A stretch of DNA of 64,000 nt from Rossellomorea vietnamensis. GTDB lineage: Bacteria > Bacillota > Bacilli > Bacillales > Bacillaceae_B. The notes under the pieces are model-generated. The model worked only from the letters and a program-made list of their open reading frames with translations. It ran no database searches and was not told where the DNA came from. Shown in pieces: positions 36,750 through 45,961 of the stretch. The stretch covers positions 125,179-189,178 of the forward strand of contig NZ_VTEH01000001.1 of assembly GCF_008180615.1 (NCBI RefSeq). Direction: 5' to 3'. The stretch's first letter is position 1. Every line of letters starts with the position of its first letter. The translations under genes were made by a program, and so were the position numbers.

Positions 36750-36785
36750 AAGGGCTTGGAGATTATTTGACCTCCAAACCCTTTT
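36750..36785 (-). terminator. rlmCD terminator
   Basis: AGGG-TTGGAG / CTCCAA-CCCT stem on the 3' side of the methyltransferase gene, about 100 bases past its stop; minus tail TTATTTG. Confidence 0.6.
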
Positions 36786-36885
36786 CACTGTGAATTATAT
36801 GTGATTAGCTTCTTGAATGATGTTTGCATTTTACCGCATTTCATCTCAAGTTAAACACTTGGCAGTTCGTGATGGTGTTTCACTA

Positions 36886-38295
36886 TTACTTCTCTAAAAT
36901 TAGCTCTGCAACACACTCTACATGAACGGTATGAGGGAATAAATCAACCGGTTGAACCACTTTCAAGCTATATCCAAATTGCTCTAATTCTTTAATGTCT
37001 GCAGCAAAAGTGGAAGGGTTGCAAGAAACATAGACAATCCTTTCGGGCTGAGAACGTCCAATTCTTCTCATGACCTTCCCGCCCGCACCGGAACGAGGAG
37101 GGTCAAGCAGCAGCAGTTCAGGCCTTCCAAAGCTCTCGAGGATCTCATCGATTCCCTTTCTTGCATCCTTTGCGAGGAAGGTTGTATTGGAAATTCCATT
37201 ATCTTCAGCATTGCGTTTAGCTGATTCAATCGAGCTTTCTACAATTTCAATTCCGGCAAGTTCTCCGACTCTGCTAGCAAATGGCAGTGAGAAAGTGCCT
37301 ACACCACAGAAAAGATCGATCATTTTTTCTGTTTTCTTCGGTTTTCCCATCTCGACGGCCAAGTCTACTAGCTTCTGTGCCTGCACGGGGTTCGTTTGGA
37401 AGAACGTGTCAAACCAGAGGCGGAATCTGTAGCCATCCATTTCGTCATAGATGTAGTCGCGTCCAGCCAGCGTATGGCTTTTTTCTGATTGAGTACGATC
37501 TGCCCAATCTCTATTTTCAAGCCACAGCAAACTTTTGACTTTTGGGAACTTTTTTTCCACACGATCAACCAAATCAGATACTGCTACTTCCAGACTGCCA
37601 TCTGGTGACTCTGTGGCAAAGACGCCAAGCATGATTTCTCCCGTTACAAATGACTGCCTTACCATCAGATGGCGAAGCAGGCCTTCATGGCTGTCTTTAT
37701 CGTATCCTTTCAATTCATGCTCGCTTACCCAGTCTGCTACTTCCATTGCCGCTGTTACCATTTCTTCACTGGCGATCAAACATGTTTCGAGCGAAATGAC
37801 TTTACGGAAATTCCCCTGCTCATGCAATCCAAGGGAACCGTCCGGTGAAAACGTGAACTCCATCTTGTTTCGATACTGCCAAGGATTATCCATTCCGATC
37901 GTATCAAGTACAAGAGCCGGGTCATATCCTTGAGAAGCAACTTCTTCTTTAACGTGAGCGGTTTTATGTCGTAACTGGCCTTCATAACTCCAGTGCTGCC
38001 ATACACAGCCTCCGCAGCGTTCAAAATGAGGACAAGGTGCATTCGTCCTATCAGGATTCGGTTCAATGATTTCTTCAGGAATGGCTTTTCTTCTCCTTTT
38101 TAGAGGTTCATCGACCTTCACTCTGACCTTTTCTCCGGGAAGAGTACGGGGTATCGTAAGTTTCAGCTTGCCGATATGGCCCTTCTCATTCTCACGCCAA
38201 ACAACAGCCTGTCCAGCACCCCTATCATCCAATCGATGAATTTGTGTTTCTACCATTTCACCTTGAGTAATCTTCAATTGGAATTCCTCCTTCAT
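36886..38295 (-). CDS. rlmCD: 23S rRNA (uracil-5-)-methyltransferase, RlmCD/RumA type
   Basis: 469 residues. N-terminal TRAM RNA-binding domain (residues about 8-68), then iron-sulfur cysteines C88, C94 and C97 (CPHFERCGGC) and a later Cys. The C-terminal SAM-dependent domain has DLFCGVGTFSLPFA (SAM binding), LLLDPPRSGAG, and the nucleophilic Cys in YVSCNPSTFAAD. It forms 5-methyluridine in 23S rRNA. B. subtilis YefA (RlmCD) modifies both U747 and U1939; a single-site RlmD role cannot be excluded from sequence. Confidence 0.93.
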   Translation of the reverse strand: MKEEFQLKITQGEMVETQIHRLDDRGAGQAVVWRENEKGHIGKLKLTIPRTLPGEKVRVKVDEPLKRRRKAIPEEIIEPNPDRTNAPCPHFERCGGCVWQHWSYEGQLRHKTAHVKEEVASQGYDPALVLDTIGMDNPWQYRNKMEFTFSPDGSLGLHEQGNFRKVISLETCLIASEEMVTAAMEVADWVSEHELKGYDKDSHEGLLRHLMVRQSFVTGEIMLGVFATESPDGSLEVAVSDLVDRVEKKFPKVKSLLWLENRDWADRTQSEKSHTLAGRDYIYDEMDGYRFRLWFDTFFQTNPVQAQKLVDLAVEMGKPKKTEKMIDLFCGVGTFSLPFASRVGELAGIEIVESSIESAKRNAEDNGISNTTFLAKDARKGIDEILESFGRPELLLLDPPRSGAGGKVMRRIGRSQPERIVYVSCNPSTFAADIKELEQFGYSLKVVQPVDLFPHTVHVECVAELILEK

Positions 38296-38772
38296 ACCAC
38301 AACTTTTAATAATCTATAAAGAATCTCTTTAAGATAAATTTATATTTCTGTTAGAAGACATACTTATCTAGTATAAAGGACGACGAGTGAATATGGAATG
38401 CTTTCCTGCAGATATGAAGAATTTTACTTTAAAAAACGGTATATTCCGAGCTGTGAATGGTCAGCGAAATGTTTTTATCTGTTCATACTTTTGCATAAAA
38501 GGCTATCTGATGTTTACGCTATGCATGTTTTCTCCTCTTCTCTTCTCCTTCTAATAAGGAAGTCCGCCTGCTTATTTCTCATGTGGAAATTTATTAAAGC
38601 CCCCTTGCTCAGTAACTACTCATGTTCATGATTTTCCACAGAAATAAGAAAACGCAGAGGTCTACCCCATCTGCATTAACATCTTTATTTCGGATTCACA
38701 CTGACGGATCGGTATTACAGCTATGAATCATGTCTGAGGAATGATAAATCTGCATGTGCCCTGCCAAAATAA
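38296..38772. other. gene-free region
   Basis: A 77-codon plus-strand frame (38398-38631) has Cys/Tyr/Ser-rich, non-family composition and no ribosome binding site, so it is not called. No repeat or RNA was recognised. Confidence 0.3.
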
Positions 38773-38812
38773 AATAAGCAAGCAATTCATAACAGAATTT
38801 GCTTGCTTATTG
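38773..38812 (-). terminator. terminator of membrane protein gene
   Basis: 13-bp stem AATAAGCAAGCAA / TTGCTTGCTTATT, with T-rich flanks on both sides. Confidence 0.85.
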
Positions 38813-38838
38813 TTATTTCTACTTCTCTCCCATACACC

Positions 38839-39498
38839 TCAAACTTCTTCTCTATTTCTTTGGAAATACGCTGTTGCAGCCAAAGAGCTCAGCAATGCAA
38901 GTTCAAATAAGTTTGTGATTGCGCCGCTTTCGATTGGAAGCTGCACAGCACTTCCAGCCGCCATAACAAGCGAACCGAGGAAAAACCAAATCCATTTCTT
39001 CTTCGACCATATGATAATAGAGGCGGCCAACAGAACAACTGAAACGGCGAGAACCATTATGGGAGGTCCGCCAGAGGATGCTGTATTGCTATATGTAAGA
39101 ACTCCATAATCCCAAGCAGCCTCCAATTCCATACCAAAGACTTCTGTGAAGAGTTCAAGCAAAACCAACGCTGCTGTCAGAAGATATGCGGCCCAGCGCA
39201 ACCATTTGGTTTTTGCCCAACTGATATTCGCCTGCTCTAATGTCTTCCACGAGAAAAGAACCAGAAGAGGTGTGAAAAACGCATGATACCAATAACGGAG
39301 CGCATTCAGAAATTGAAGGAATGACCCTTCCCCGATGAATCTTCCTGCAGCTATGATACTATTATCATAAACAAGCCCCAAAATGACAGGCACCAGAAAA
39401 GCAGCACTGATCACACGTTCCGTTTTATATATCTTAATTGTCCAAATTGCCAATCCAATATATGCTGCAGCAAATAAACCAAAAAGAATTGTGTCCAT
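38839..39498 (-). CDS. integral membrane protein
   Basis: 219 residues with about seven hydrophobic segments (starting ILFGLFAAAYIGLAIWTI; later WLRWAAYLLTAALVLLELF and IWFFLGSLVMAAGSAVQLP). Trp-rich and conserved-looking, with acidic residues between helices (FTEVFGMELEAAWDYG). No family was recognised. It is separated from the EamA transporter gene upstream by 77 bases, so it might share its transcript. Confidence 0.65.
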   Translation of the reverse strand: MDTILFGLFAAAYIGLAIWTIKIYKTERVISAAFLVPVILGLVYDNSIIAAGRFIGEGSFLQFLNALRYWYHAFFTPLLVLFSWKTLEQANISWAKTKWLRWAAYLLTAALVLLELFTEVFGMELEAAWDYGVLTYSNTASSGGPPIMVLAVSVVLLAASIIIWSKKKWIWFFLGSLVMAAGSAVQLPIESGAITNLFELALLSSLAATAYFQRNREEV

Positions 39499-39575
39499 CT
39501 CATTCTCCTTTCCTATTTTTTCTACCCTAAAAGATAAGGGAGAAACTGATTAGAGAAAAAAGTGACTTGAGCACT

Positions 39576-40466
39576 TCAGTTTTTTGATATAACCTTTCCC
39601 TGGTCTTGACGATTAGTCAACGACATCAATAAACATATTGCAGTTAATATTAAGACCAGGCCCGCCCAAGAATAAGTACTTAACGTTTCTCCAACCAAAA
39701 AGACACCCAGCAAGGCTGCAGTAATCGGTTCAGCTAATGAAAGTGTAACCGCTGTAGAGGAAGAAACATTCATAAGCCCTTTTGCGAAGAGTAAATAAGC
39801 AGCGGCAGTAGCAGCAAGTCCCAGGTGAAGACTGACAGCCACTCCACTTGCGTTAAATATCCATGTCATGTCTGAGAGAAATAGAAAAGGAGATAAACAC
39901 AAGGCACTAAATGAAAATACGACCGCTGTCACTGAAAGCGAAGAGCGGTTACTGATCAGCTGCTTGCTGACTAATGTATAGACGGCAAATGAAAGCCCTG
40001 CTCCCAAGGCCAGCAATATTCCAACTGGCTCTATTATGAGCGATTCCCTGTTACTAAATAGCAAAGAGCAGCCTGTAACTGAGAGTATTGTTGAAAAAAT
40101 CCATAGATTTGATAGTTTTCTTTTTTGCACTATCCATTCCAATAGCCCGGCAAGAATTGGCGCACTTCCGATGGCAACCACTGTTCCTACTGCCACTCCT
40201 GTCATAGATACAGCAGAAAAAAATAGCGGTTGATATAAAGCCATGCTCAAAGAAGCCAAAATGGTTGGTCTTATGGGCCAGTTCTTCAACTGAAGCTTTC
40301 CTGCAGCAATCATCAGCAGAAATAAAGCTCCCCCTCCAACTGCAAGCCTGAAGGCTCCAATAGAGATCGGACTTGCCCCCTGAGGAGCAAAAGTTTGAAC
40401 AGTGCCGGTTGTTCCCCACAAAACCGCGGCCAGCAGCACTAATAAGGCGGACCTTTGATTCAACAT
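39576..40466 (-). CDS. EamA/DMT family transporter
   Basis: 296 residues, ten predicted membrane segments as two EamA repeats. Repeat 1 starts LLVLLAAVLWGTTGTVQTFA, repeat 2 starts GILLALGAGLSFAVYTLVSK, and it closes with SLAEPITAALLGVFLVGE, the usual last-half signature. A drug/metabolite exporter of unknown substrate. The ATG at 40466 follows AGGAG with eight-base spacing; an upstream extension of 16 residues is not hydrophobic and is rejected. Confidence 0.88.
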   Translation of the reverse strand: MLNQRSALLVLLAAVLWGTTGTVQTFAPQGASPISIGAFRLAVGGGALFLLMIAAGKLQLKNWPIRPTILASLSMALYQPLFFSAVSMTGVAVGTVVAIGSAPILAGLLEWIVQKRKLSNLWIFSTILSVTGCSLLFSNRESLIIEPVGILLALGAGLSFAVYTLVSKQLISNRSSLSVTAVVFSFSALCLSPFLFLSDMTWIFNASGVAVSLHLGLAATAAAYLLFAKGLMNVSSSTAVTLSLAEPITAALLGVFLVGETLSTYSWAGLVLILTAICLLMSLTNRQDQGKVISKN

Positions 40467-40659
40467 ACATACCACTCCTGCTCCTTCATTCTCTGAAAAA
40501 ATCTGAGTTGCCAACGATTACAGCTGCATTATTGTGAAATGAGAAGACAAACAAGCCTATTAACTACCAGCGATATACACACTAAGAGCACAATAAAAAA
40601 TAACAGGCGGCATCAGCACTCCTGCTATCTTCTTTATTCTGCTCCTGCATGTTGAGCAT

Positions 40660-40895
40660 CAAGCCGTATATAAATCACTTCTTAAAAGAGAATACAAGTA
40701 CAAATCATCGAATTTCCAACAAGTGTATTCATAGTGCCTGAGCAGACCTTCTCTTGGAAATCCCTTTGTAGCAAGCTCTCCTCCAAACGGTTTTCCAAGG
40801 AAATGCGTATTACAGATGGACTTGTCTAGTTTTTGCGTCCTCGATATCCAGTCCGCATTCTTCCTTTGTTTCACGTACAGCGACACCCTTTAAAG
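40660..40895 (-). pseudogene. NUDIX hydrolase remnant
   Basis: On the minus strand one frame reads GVAVRETKEECGLDIEDA (end of a Nudix box, RE..EECG) and then hits a stop codon. A shifted frame continues HFLGKPFGGELATKGFPREG, which resembles the beta-strand segment after a Nudix box. No intact start region or complete box exists. It is best read as a decayed gene; borders are approximate. Confidence 0.45.
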
Positions 40896-40916
40896 AATCA
40901 TTGTTCAGGTATGTAT

Positions 40917-41798
40917 TTAATAGATTTCTTCTGCATCATTTGAAAGATTCCGTACTCTTTCCATGTACCTCATCATATTTCGGTCATCCTGTTCTGGGTA
41001 AGTGTATTCCAGGCTTTCAGCAACTTCCCTGGCTAATTCACGGAACAACGAGCAGGCGGTGAAGACAGCTTCCCAAAAGTTATTATAGTTCCCGTCAGAA
41101 TAGGTGGCCCGATACATCTCCCAATAGGCATCAGGAAGATACTTTTTAAAATACTTACCTGATTTCCCAGATGACACCCCAAAATTCGATTGGATTCCTA
41201 TCCACCATGAGACTGCTTCATCCAGATGGGGCCGTATGATGCACTCAAACATGTTCTTTGCATAGGGAAGCTCATCACGCCATATTCCTTTGGCTACATT
41301 CTGCTGGCACCACCAGAAATTATTGCATGAGCTGAAGAATTGGGCTTCTGTCGGCTTCTTTATATGATAGTCTATATCAGTCGGTTTCACGATGGGAGGT
41401 AAGATGTTGTCTTTATCCATCAAAGGAACAGTCAACTTATCACTGAGATACCTCGGCAGCATCCCTTCTATTGCTTGGAGCTGCAGGTCGATTCGATTAC
41501 CGTCTGCAAACAACATCAGAAAACCATAAGAATTGGCTGACTCCTTCCGAATGCCGGCCATTCTGTCATTTTTGTCTGGTTCCTGAATCATGAGAAGCTC
41601 ACCAAATACTTTCAGCCAACTTTTATCTTCTATTAAAGGTGACGTTTCTTTAACCACATATACAATGTCATAATCTTGAAAGATATCGTTCGGGGCATTA
41701 GGATTTGTCCTTGAGCCATTCATATAGACAGCGCGGACGTTATCTTCGTTCCCTGCTGCCTCCAGTATGATATTCATCATTTCATTCTCAGTTCTCAT
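40917..41798 (-). CDS. aadK: aminoglycoside 6-adenylyltransferase (AadK type)
   Basis: 293-residue ANT(6) enzyme that adenylates streptomycin at position 6. The nucleotidyltransferase core is AVYMNGSRTNPNAP then FQDYDIVYVV (about residues 23-47, GS...DxD metal motif), followed by the ANT(6) C-terminal helical region (NNFWWCQQNVAKGIWRDELPYA). Length close to B. subtilis AadK (284). It is chromosomal, without adjacent mobile genes, consistent with an intrinsic resistance gene. Confidence 0.9.
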   Translation of the reverse strand: MRTENEMMNIILEAAGNEDNVRAVYMNGSRTNPNAPNDIFQDYDIVYVVKETSPLIEDKSWLKVFGELLMIQEPDKNDRMAGIRKESANSYGFLMLFADGNRIDLQLQAIEGMLPRYLSDKLTVPLMDKDNILPPIVKPTDIDYHIKKPTEAQFFSSCNNFWWCQQNVAKGIWRDELPYAKNMFECIIRPHLDEAVSWWIGIQSNFGVSSGKSGKYFKKYLPDAYWEMYRATYSDGNYNNFWEAVFTACSLFRELAREVAESLEYTYPEQDDRNMMRYMERVRNLSNDAEEIY

Positions 41799-41898
41799 TG
41801 AATCTCTCCAATTCCTATTCGTTTATAAGTAAGCAGCTTTCTGCAAGGTCTAAAAAACTCACCGATAGAGGAACATTATCTCTATGCATAATAACCTT

Positions 41899-43959
41899 CT
41901 AATTCAATGGAATATTAATCTTGCTCTCTATATACTTCGTAACGTTATACCCTTCAATCACCAGCTTCGTCGGATAACCTGGATCATTTGATGAATCATC
42001 ATAAATTTCCAGTTCGTGGCTTGTCTCAAAGAAGCGGGGCTGTTCAACATCTTTAAAAGGGTAGTGATATTCTTCAGGTGCGAATTCCTGGCCATTTTTA
42101 TCAACCAATATACCGTCAACCCCAAAACCATAACCTTGAGATGAATTAGCAGACATCACCTGAATACGAAGTCTTTCATGCTCTCTGCCTTTAGTATAAG
42201 GGTCAGTAATAGAGACTTTAGTAGTATTTCCTGCCGTTTCCACACGGTCGATGGAAAGCTCGCTTCCTCGATATTGAAAGGTTTGCGGAAGTTCATCAGC
42301 TTGATTAACCTCGATGTCTTTTTTGTCTTCAATAAAAAGGTGCATGGACTCCAAGGAAAGGGTCACTTGCTCAGGATTAGTAACAAAAAGCGGTTCAAAC
42401 CTTGATTGTAAAGTCGTCCATTCTCCTGATTGATTGATAAACTCTCCACCTCCGAAATAATCAGCCTTCGCTGAATGACCATTAGTGGTAAGGGAATCCA
42501 TGGTTACATGTTCTATCCATTGTTCCTGGTCTCTTTCCTGATAGCTGTATTCCAATAGGGTTGCCGTAGGAGCCAGTGTGATTTTGTTAATCTTGATTGG
42601 AAATCCATCTACTTCACTTTCCTGGTCAATATCATATACTGTGGATTTGTGCTTTTCGACCGGAATATCAAAACTCCATTCACCCTCTAAGAATTCAGGA
42701 TAATAAGAGCCAACTGTATCACTGTCTGGTTCTTCTTTAATCGTTTCCTGAAGCCTCATGAGCCTTAGCTTAATCGTCCCGTTATCGGAATTAATCGGAG
42801 CGAGACTGATTTTTCCTCTAAAAATACTTTCCTCTTCTTCATTGGCCAGCCCATGTTCATAGGGATGGAAAAATCTTTGGTTAGCCTGCCTGTCCAGTAT
42901 TTCATATTCATTTTCCACACGCAGTCCTTCATCTTGATTGAGGAAGTATTGATTCTCTTTGTTTATGTCTTCCACTTCGTAATAAATCATCGTCTGCACA
43001 TCATCGGCTACCGCCGTCTTGATCGTTACTTTGACTCCATTGCTTTCCTGAACGAGTTCAAGCGGTTCGCCTATTCCGCTTTTGTAGTATTGGACGATTT
43101 CCATTTCTTCTTTTTCAGTCCATCCCATCCAAGAATAGTAGAGACTAGTGAATCCTCCTGTTACAAAACCGGTACATACGATAAATGTCAGCACGCCAAC
43201 AGCGGCAAGGCCAAGGTTGTTTCTCTTCTTCTTTCTCTGTGTTCTGACCAATTCCGTTTCAGCTGCCTTCTCTTTGACCGAGCGCATCAACTCAGGTGGA
43301 ATATGTAATTGATCTGCACTTCGTTGCAGCGAAAGAATAGCCTCCTGAACATCAGTCAGTTCCTCTTGACAGGAAGGGCACGTAGGGATATGAATCTCTA
43401 ATTCAACCTTTTCATTTCTATCCAGGTTTTTCCCTAAATAATCGATGAATTTATTTCTATATGGTGTACAGCCTCCTTGGTGTTTCTTCTTTTCCAATCC
43501 TGTGCTTAACTGTTGTATCCCTCTGGACAGCAGTGATTTTAAAGAGTCAATGGAGATCTGCAGTATCTGCGCTGCCTCTTCAAACGATAATTCTTTCAGA
43601 TATGTAACCGCAACCGCTTCTTTATCTTTCTCTTCAAGCTTTTTCAATTCATTGAATGTACTGCCAGACTGCTGACTTCCAGTATCATCGATGCTTGTCT
43701 TATTGATTGCCTGGCATTCTTTTATAAAAAGCGCTGCAGCCTGCAGCTCAAAATTCTGATCTTCCACATTATACTTTTTATCATCAAAAAGCTTCATTAC
43801 CGTTTGATAAAAAACTTCCTGAATTTCATGGTTGCTGCTTGAATAGGCCCTGGCCAGCTTATAGAAAGACGCCTTTTGTACATCGAACCAATTCAAAATA
43901 GGCTTAATACCCTCTTCGCCGACATTTTTCACTACAACCGTCTCTGTTTCAGCTTTCAT
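41899..43959 (-). CDS. sigma factor / anti-sigma / DUF4179 fusion protein
   Basis: 686 residues joining three modules. Residues about 20-155 are a diverged ECF sigma-like part: a weak region 2 (ILNWFDVQKASFYKLARAY, EVFYQTVMKLF) and a clear region 4 HTH (AVAVTYLKELSFEEAAQILQ then DSLKSLLSRG). Residues 164-197 hold a zinc anti-sigma motif: Cys164, His190, Cys194 and Cys197 (HIPTCPSC). One membrane segment at about 249-270 (LAAVGVLTFIVCTGFVTGGF) leads to an extracellular DUF4179 domain (about 285-400) and a long beta-rich C-terminal region. Normally sigma and anti-sigma are separate neighbouring genes; here no separate sigma gene is seen. The sigma part may be released by proteolysis or may have lost promoter function. 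Confidence 0.8.
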   Translation of the reverse strand: MKAETETVVVKNVGEEGIKPILNWFDVQKASFYKLARAYSSSNHEIQEVFYQTVMKLFDDKKYNVEDQNFELQAAALFIKECQAINKTSIDDTGSQQSGSTFNELKKLEEKDKEAVAVTYLKELSFEEAAQILQISIDSLKSLLSRGIQQLSTGLEKKKHQGGCTPYRNKFIDYLGKNLDRNEKVELEIHIPTCPSCQEELTDVQEAILSLQRSADQLHIPPELMRSVKEKAAETELVRTQRKKKRNNLGLAAVGVLTFIVCTGFVTGGFTSLYYSWMGWTEKEEMEIVQYYKSGIGEPLELVQESNGVKVTIKTAVADDVQTMIYYEVEDINKENQYFLNQDEGLRVENEYEILDRQANQRFFHPYEHGLANEEEESIFRGKISLAPINSDNGTIKLRLMRLQETIKEEPDSDTVGSYYPEFLEGEWSFDIPVEKHKSTVYDIDQESEVDGFPIKINKITLAPTATLLEYSYQERDQEQWIEHVTMDSLTTNGHSAKADYFGGGEFINQSGEWTTLQSRFEPLFVTNPEQVTLSLESMHLFIEDKKDIEVNQADELPQTFQYRGSELSIDRVETAGNTTKVSITDPYTKGREHERLRIQVMSANSSQGYGFGVDGILVDKNGQEFAPEEYHYPFKDVEQPRFFETSHELEIYDDSSNDPGYPTKLVIEGYNVTKYIESKINIPLN

Positions 43960-44435
43960 AAAATTGGCTTCCCTCCTCTTTCCCCTGATGCTATAGTACT
44001 ATATAATATTACAGTTTAATAGGTGGAATTTTCAGAAATATGAATCCCAAAAAAAAAGCAACTCTCCCTATCCTGATTTTACCATAATGAAAACTCCTGT
44101 TTAATCGTTTCTTCAAAAATAAATAAAGACCTTACTCACGATGGTGAGACTGCATCTTCACAACAAGTGGACGCAATCAAGAAGCGGCATCGTTCAGTTT
44201 AAACAATTTCCACTATTTGTTTATCACTGTCATGAACATAATACCGGCTGCCATTAGATAAAAGGTACCCGTTACTCCCTCAATTGAATAGAAATAACTT
44301 ATAGACAGAGGTATTTTAATTTCATTCACAAAAAAGAATAATCGATGCTGCAATCCTAAATACGGTGAAAGTTTTTGCTAAAAATATTTAATTCTTATGC
44401 TGCTTACTCGATTTTAGTGGTTAAAAGACCTTTCT
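43960..44435. other. gene-free region, possible gene fragment
   Basis: On the minus strand, 44213-44380 is an open frame without a credible start that ends YFYSIEGVTGTFYLMAAGIM then FMTVINK and a stop. It has membrane-protein character and may be the tail of a lost gene. No other signal. Confidence 0.25.
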
Positions 44436-44858
44436 TCACTGATTCCTAAAATCAAATTTTTCATCAGGGACTTTTAGTGAATGCCCATTAATCACGACTG
44501 TATTTTTATTAGTCCAGGAAATGTTCGCTGTTTCTTCCCTGTAATTCCAATAGATATTTCTTTTCTTTTTTTCCTCTTTGTTGAATACTAACTCGCCTCT
44601 GACAGCATAAGAAGTGGTTGCTCCGCCATTGGTTACATAGGCCTTTAGCGTTAATTTTCCGTCCGGTGATGTTTCTTCAGTAAGATACTCTCCAGCAGGC
44701 AGCCTGCCCATATTAAAAAAAGCCCAATTAGCTACATAGATGCCTGCTGCCAGGATTATAACACTGGTCATTAAAATACCAATCATGAACCGATTGATTT
44801 TTCTTTTTTTCGGAGCTTTCACTTTAGTATTTTTGTATATTGATGCCAATACTGCCAC
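44436..44858 (-). CDS. DUF5412 family protein
   Basis: 140 residues: a basic N terminus (KKRKINRF), one membrane helix (MIGILMTSVIILAAGIYVANWAFF), then an extracellular domain with the DUF5412 hallmark SPDGKLTLKAYVTNGGATTSYAVRGELVFN ... INGHSLKVPDEKFDFR split by NIYWNYREETANISW. The function is unknown. It is a single gene. Confidence 0.8.
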   Translation of the reverse strand: MAVLASIYKNTKVKAPKKRKINRFMIGILMTSVIILAAGIYVANWAFFNMGRLPAGEYLTEETSPDGKLTLKAYVTNGGATTSYAVRGELVFNKEEKKKRNIYWNYREETANISWTNKNTVVINGHSLKVPDEKFDFRNQ

Positions 44859-45021
44859 CCCTGTTCTCTCCCGTTTATACGTTGACGAGTTTAAAACGAT
44901 AAAGGTTTCGATTTTTTGAGCCCAACTTGTAAAATAATTAGCAAGCCTGTGCGAGGATCCAAATGGAAGAGTGAGTGAAAAGAGAGCAAATTGAATATAT
45001 TTTTATGTATAGATAACCTGA

Positions 45022-45058
45022 AAGAGATGCAAATCACAGCCGATTTGCATCTTTTTTC
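45022..45058. terminator. terminator after MerR-family gene
   Basis: 11-bp stem AGATGCAAATC / GATTTGCATCT followed by TTTTTT on the plus strand; on the minus strand it directly follows the regulator gene. Confidence 0.75.
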
Positions 45059-45075
45059 ATGTGCCCCAACCTAAA

Positions 45076-45840
45076 CTAATCTTTTTTTCCTGTAAAGACG
45101 TATATCGCATCTCTCAAGAACTTCGCAACTCCATCTTGTTCTTTATCGTAGTATGCTTTGAAACGCTCGTCTTCCACATACATGTCCGCCAGACCAGCGT
45201 GTCCTTCTGTGCTATATTCACTCCAATAAAACATCAGCCATTGTTTGTGGAGGCCGGCCGCTTTTTGAGCGAGATTACCAGCAGGGTCCCCTGTTTTATA
45301 CGCTTCCGAAAGTGTTGTATGAATTTCTTCAGCGAGCTTGTTCACTTCCTCAAACTGGCTATGTGACATGCTTTTCACCTTGGTATTGGATCTGTTTACT
45401 GTTTCGTCTCCATATTTTGTTCTTATCTCTTCACCATATTTCCGTTCGTTTTCCTCTACTAACTTATTCTTAAAGCCTTCAAATCTCTCTTTAGCAGACA
45501 TTTGTCTTCTCCCTTCTTTCATTTCGATGGTTTTGTCTATATTCATGATCAACCGATCAAGCTGACGCCGCTTGTCGACCATTTTCTTTCGATGTTCGGC
45601 CAAGGCACTGGTTATTTCAAAGCTAGGATCATCAAGGATTTCCTTGATCTGCTCCAATTCAACACCAAGTTCTTTATAAAAGAGAATCTGCTGCAGTCGG
45701 TCTACCTCCTCTAAACCGTAAATCCGATATCCTGAAGAATTGACTCTTGCCGGCTTAAGAATGCCGATTTCATCATAATAACGCAATGTGCGGGTGCTGA
45801 TGCCTGCTAATTCTCCTAGCTTTTTTACCGTATATTCCAT
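45076..45840 (-). CDS. MerR/TipA-type transcriptional regulator (Mta-like)
   Basis: 254 residues. N-terminal MerR winged helix (MEYTVKKLGELAGISTRTLR, YYDEIGILKP, SGYRIYG), a dimerising coiled coil to about residue 110, and a C-terminal TipAS drug-binding domain (about 120-250; LAEEIHTTLSEAYKTGDPAG, HKQWLMFYW). Length and layout fit B. subtilis Mta (257), a multidrug-responsive activator. The ATG at 45840 follows AGGAGG by seven bases. A typical 21-bp dyad operator lies 31 bases upstream, implying autoregulation. No target transporter gene is adjacent. Confidence 0.9.
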   Translation of the reverse strand: MEYTVKKLGELAGISTRTLRYYDEIGILKPARVNSSGYRIYGLEEVDRLQQILFYKELGVELEQIKEILDDPSFEITSALAEHRKKMVDKRRQLDRLIMNIDKTIEMKEGRRQMSAKERFEGFKNKLVEENERKYGEEIRTKYGDETVNRSNTKVKSMSHSQFEEVNKLAEEIHTTLSEAYKTGDPAGNLAQKAAGLHKQWLMFYWSEYSTEGHAGLADMYVEDERFKAYYDKEQDGVAKFLRDAIYVFTGKKD

Positions 45841-45870
45841 GAATTCACCTCCTGATATTTTCAACTTTAT

Positions 45871-45891
45871 ACCTTGACGCTGCGTTAAGGT
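45871..45891. promoter_or_regulatory. MerR-family operator
   Basis: A near-perfect dyad: left arm ACCTTGACGC, right arm GCGTTAAGGT around a central T. This is the form used by Mta/TipA regulators within a promoter with an over-long spacer, directly upstream of the regulator gene. Confidence 0.75.
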
Positions 45892-45961
45892 AAAGAGGTT
45901 TTTTATAAAAATCTTTTAAATTGATTTATTCTATTTCAACGGAAGTGTCTTGAAATAATAA

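Noticed and set aside
38398..38631. 77-codon plus-strand frame
   Set aside because: No ribosome binding site, unusual Cys/Tyr/Ser content, no family likeness.
40917..41798. Aminoglycoside adenylyltransferase as an acquired resistance gene
   Set aside because: It resembles the chromosomal AadK of Bacillus and no transposase, integron or base-composition shift surrounds it.
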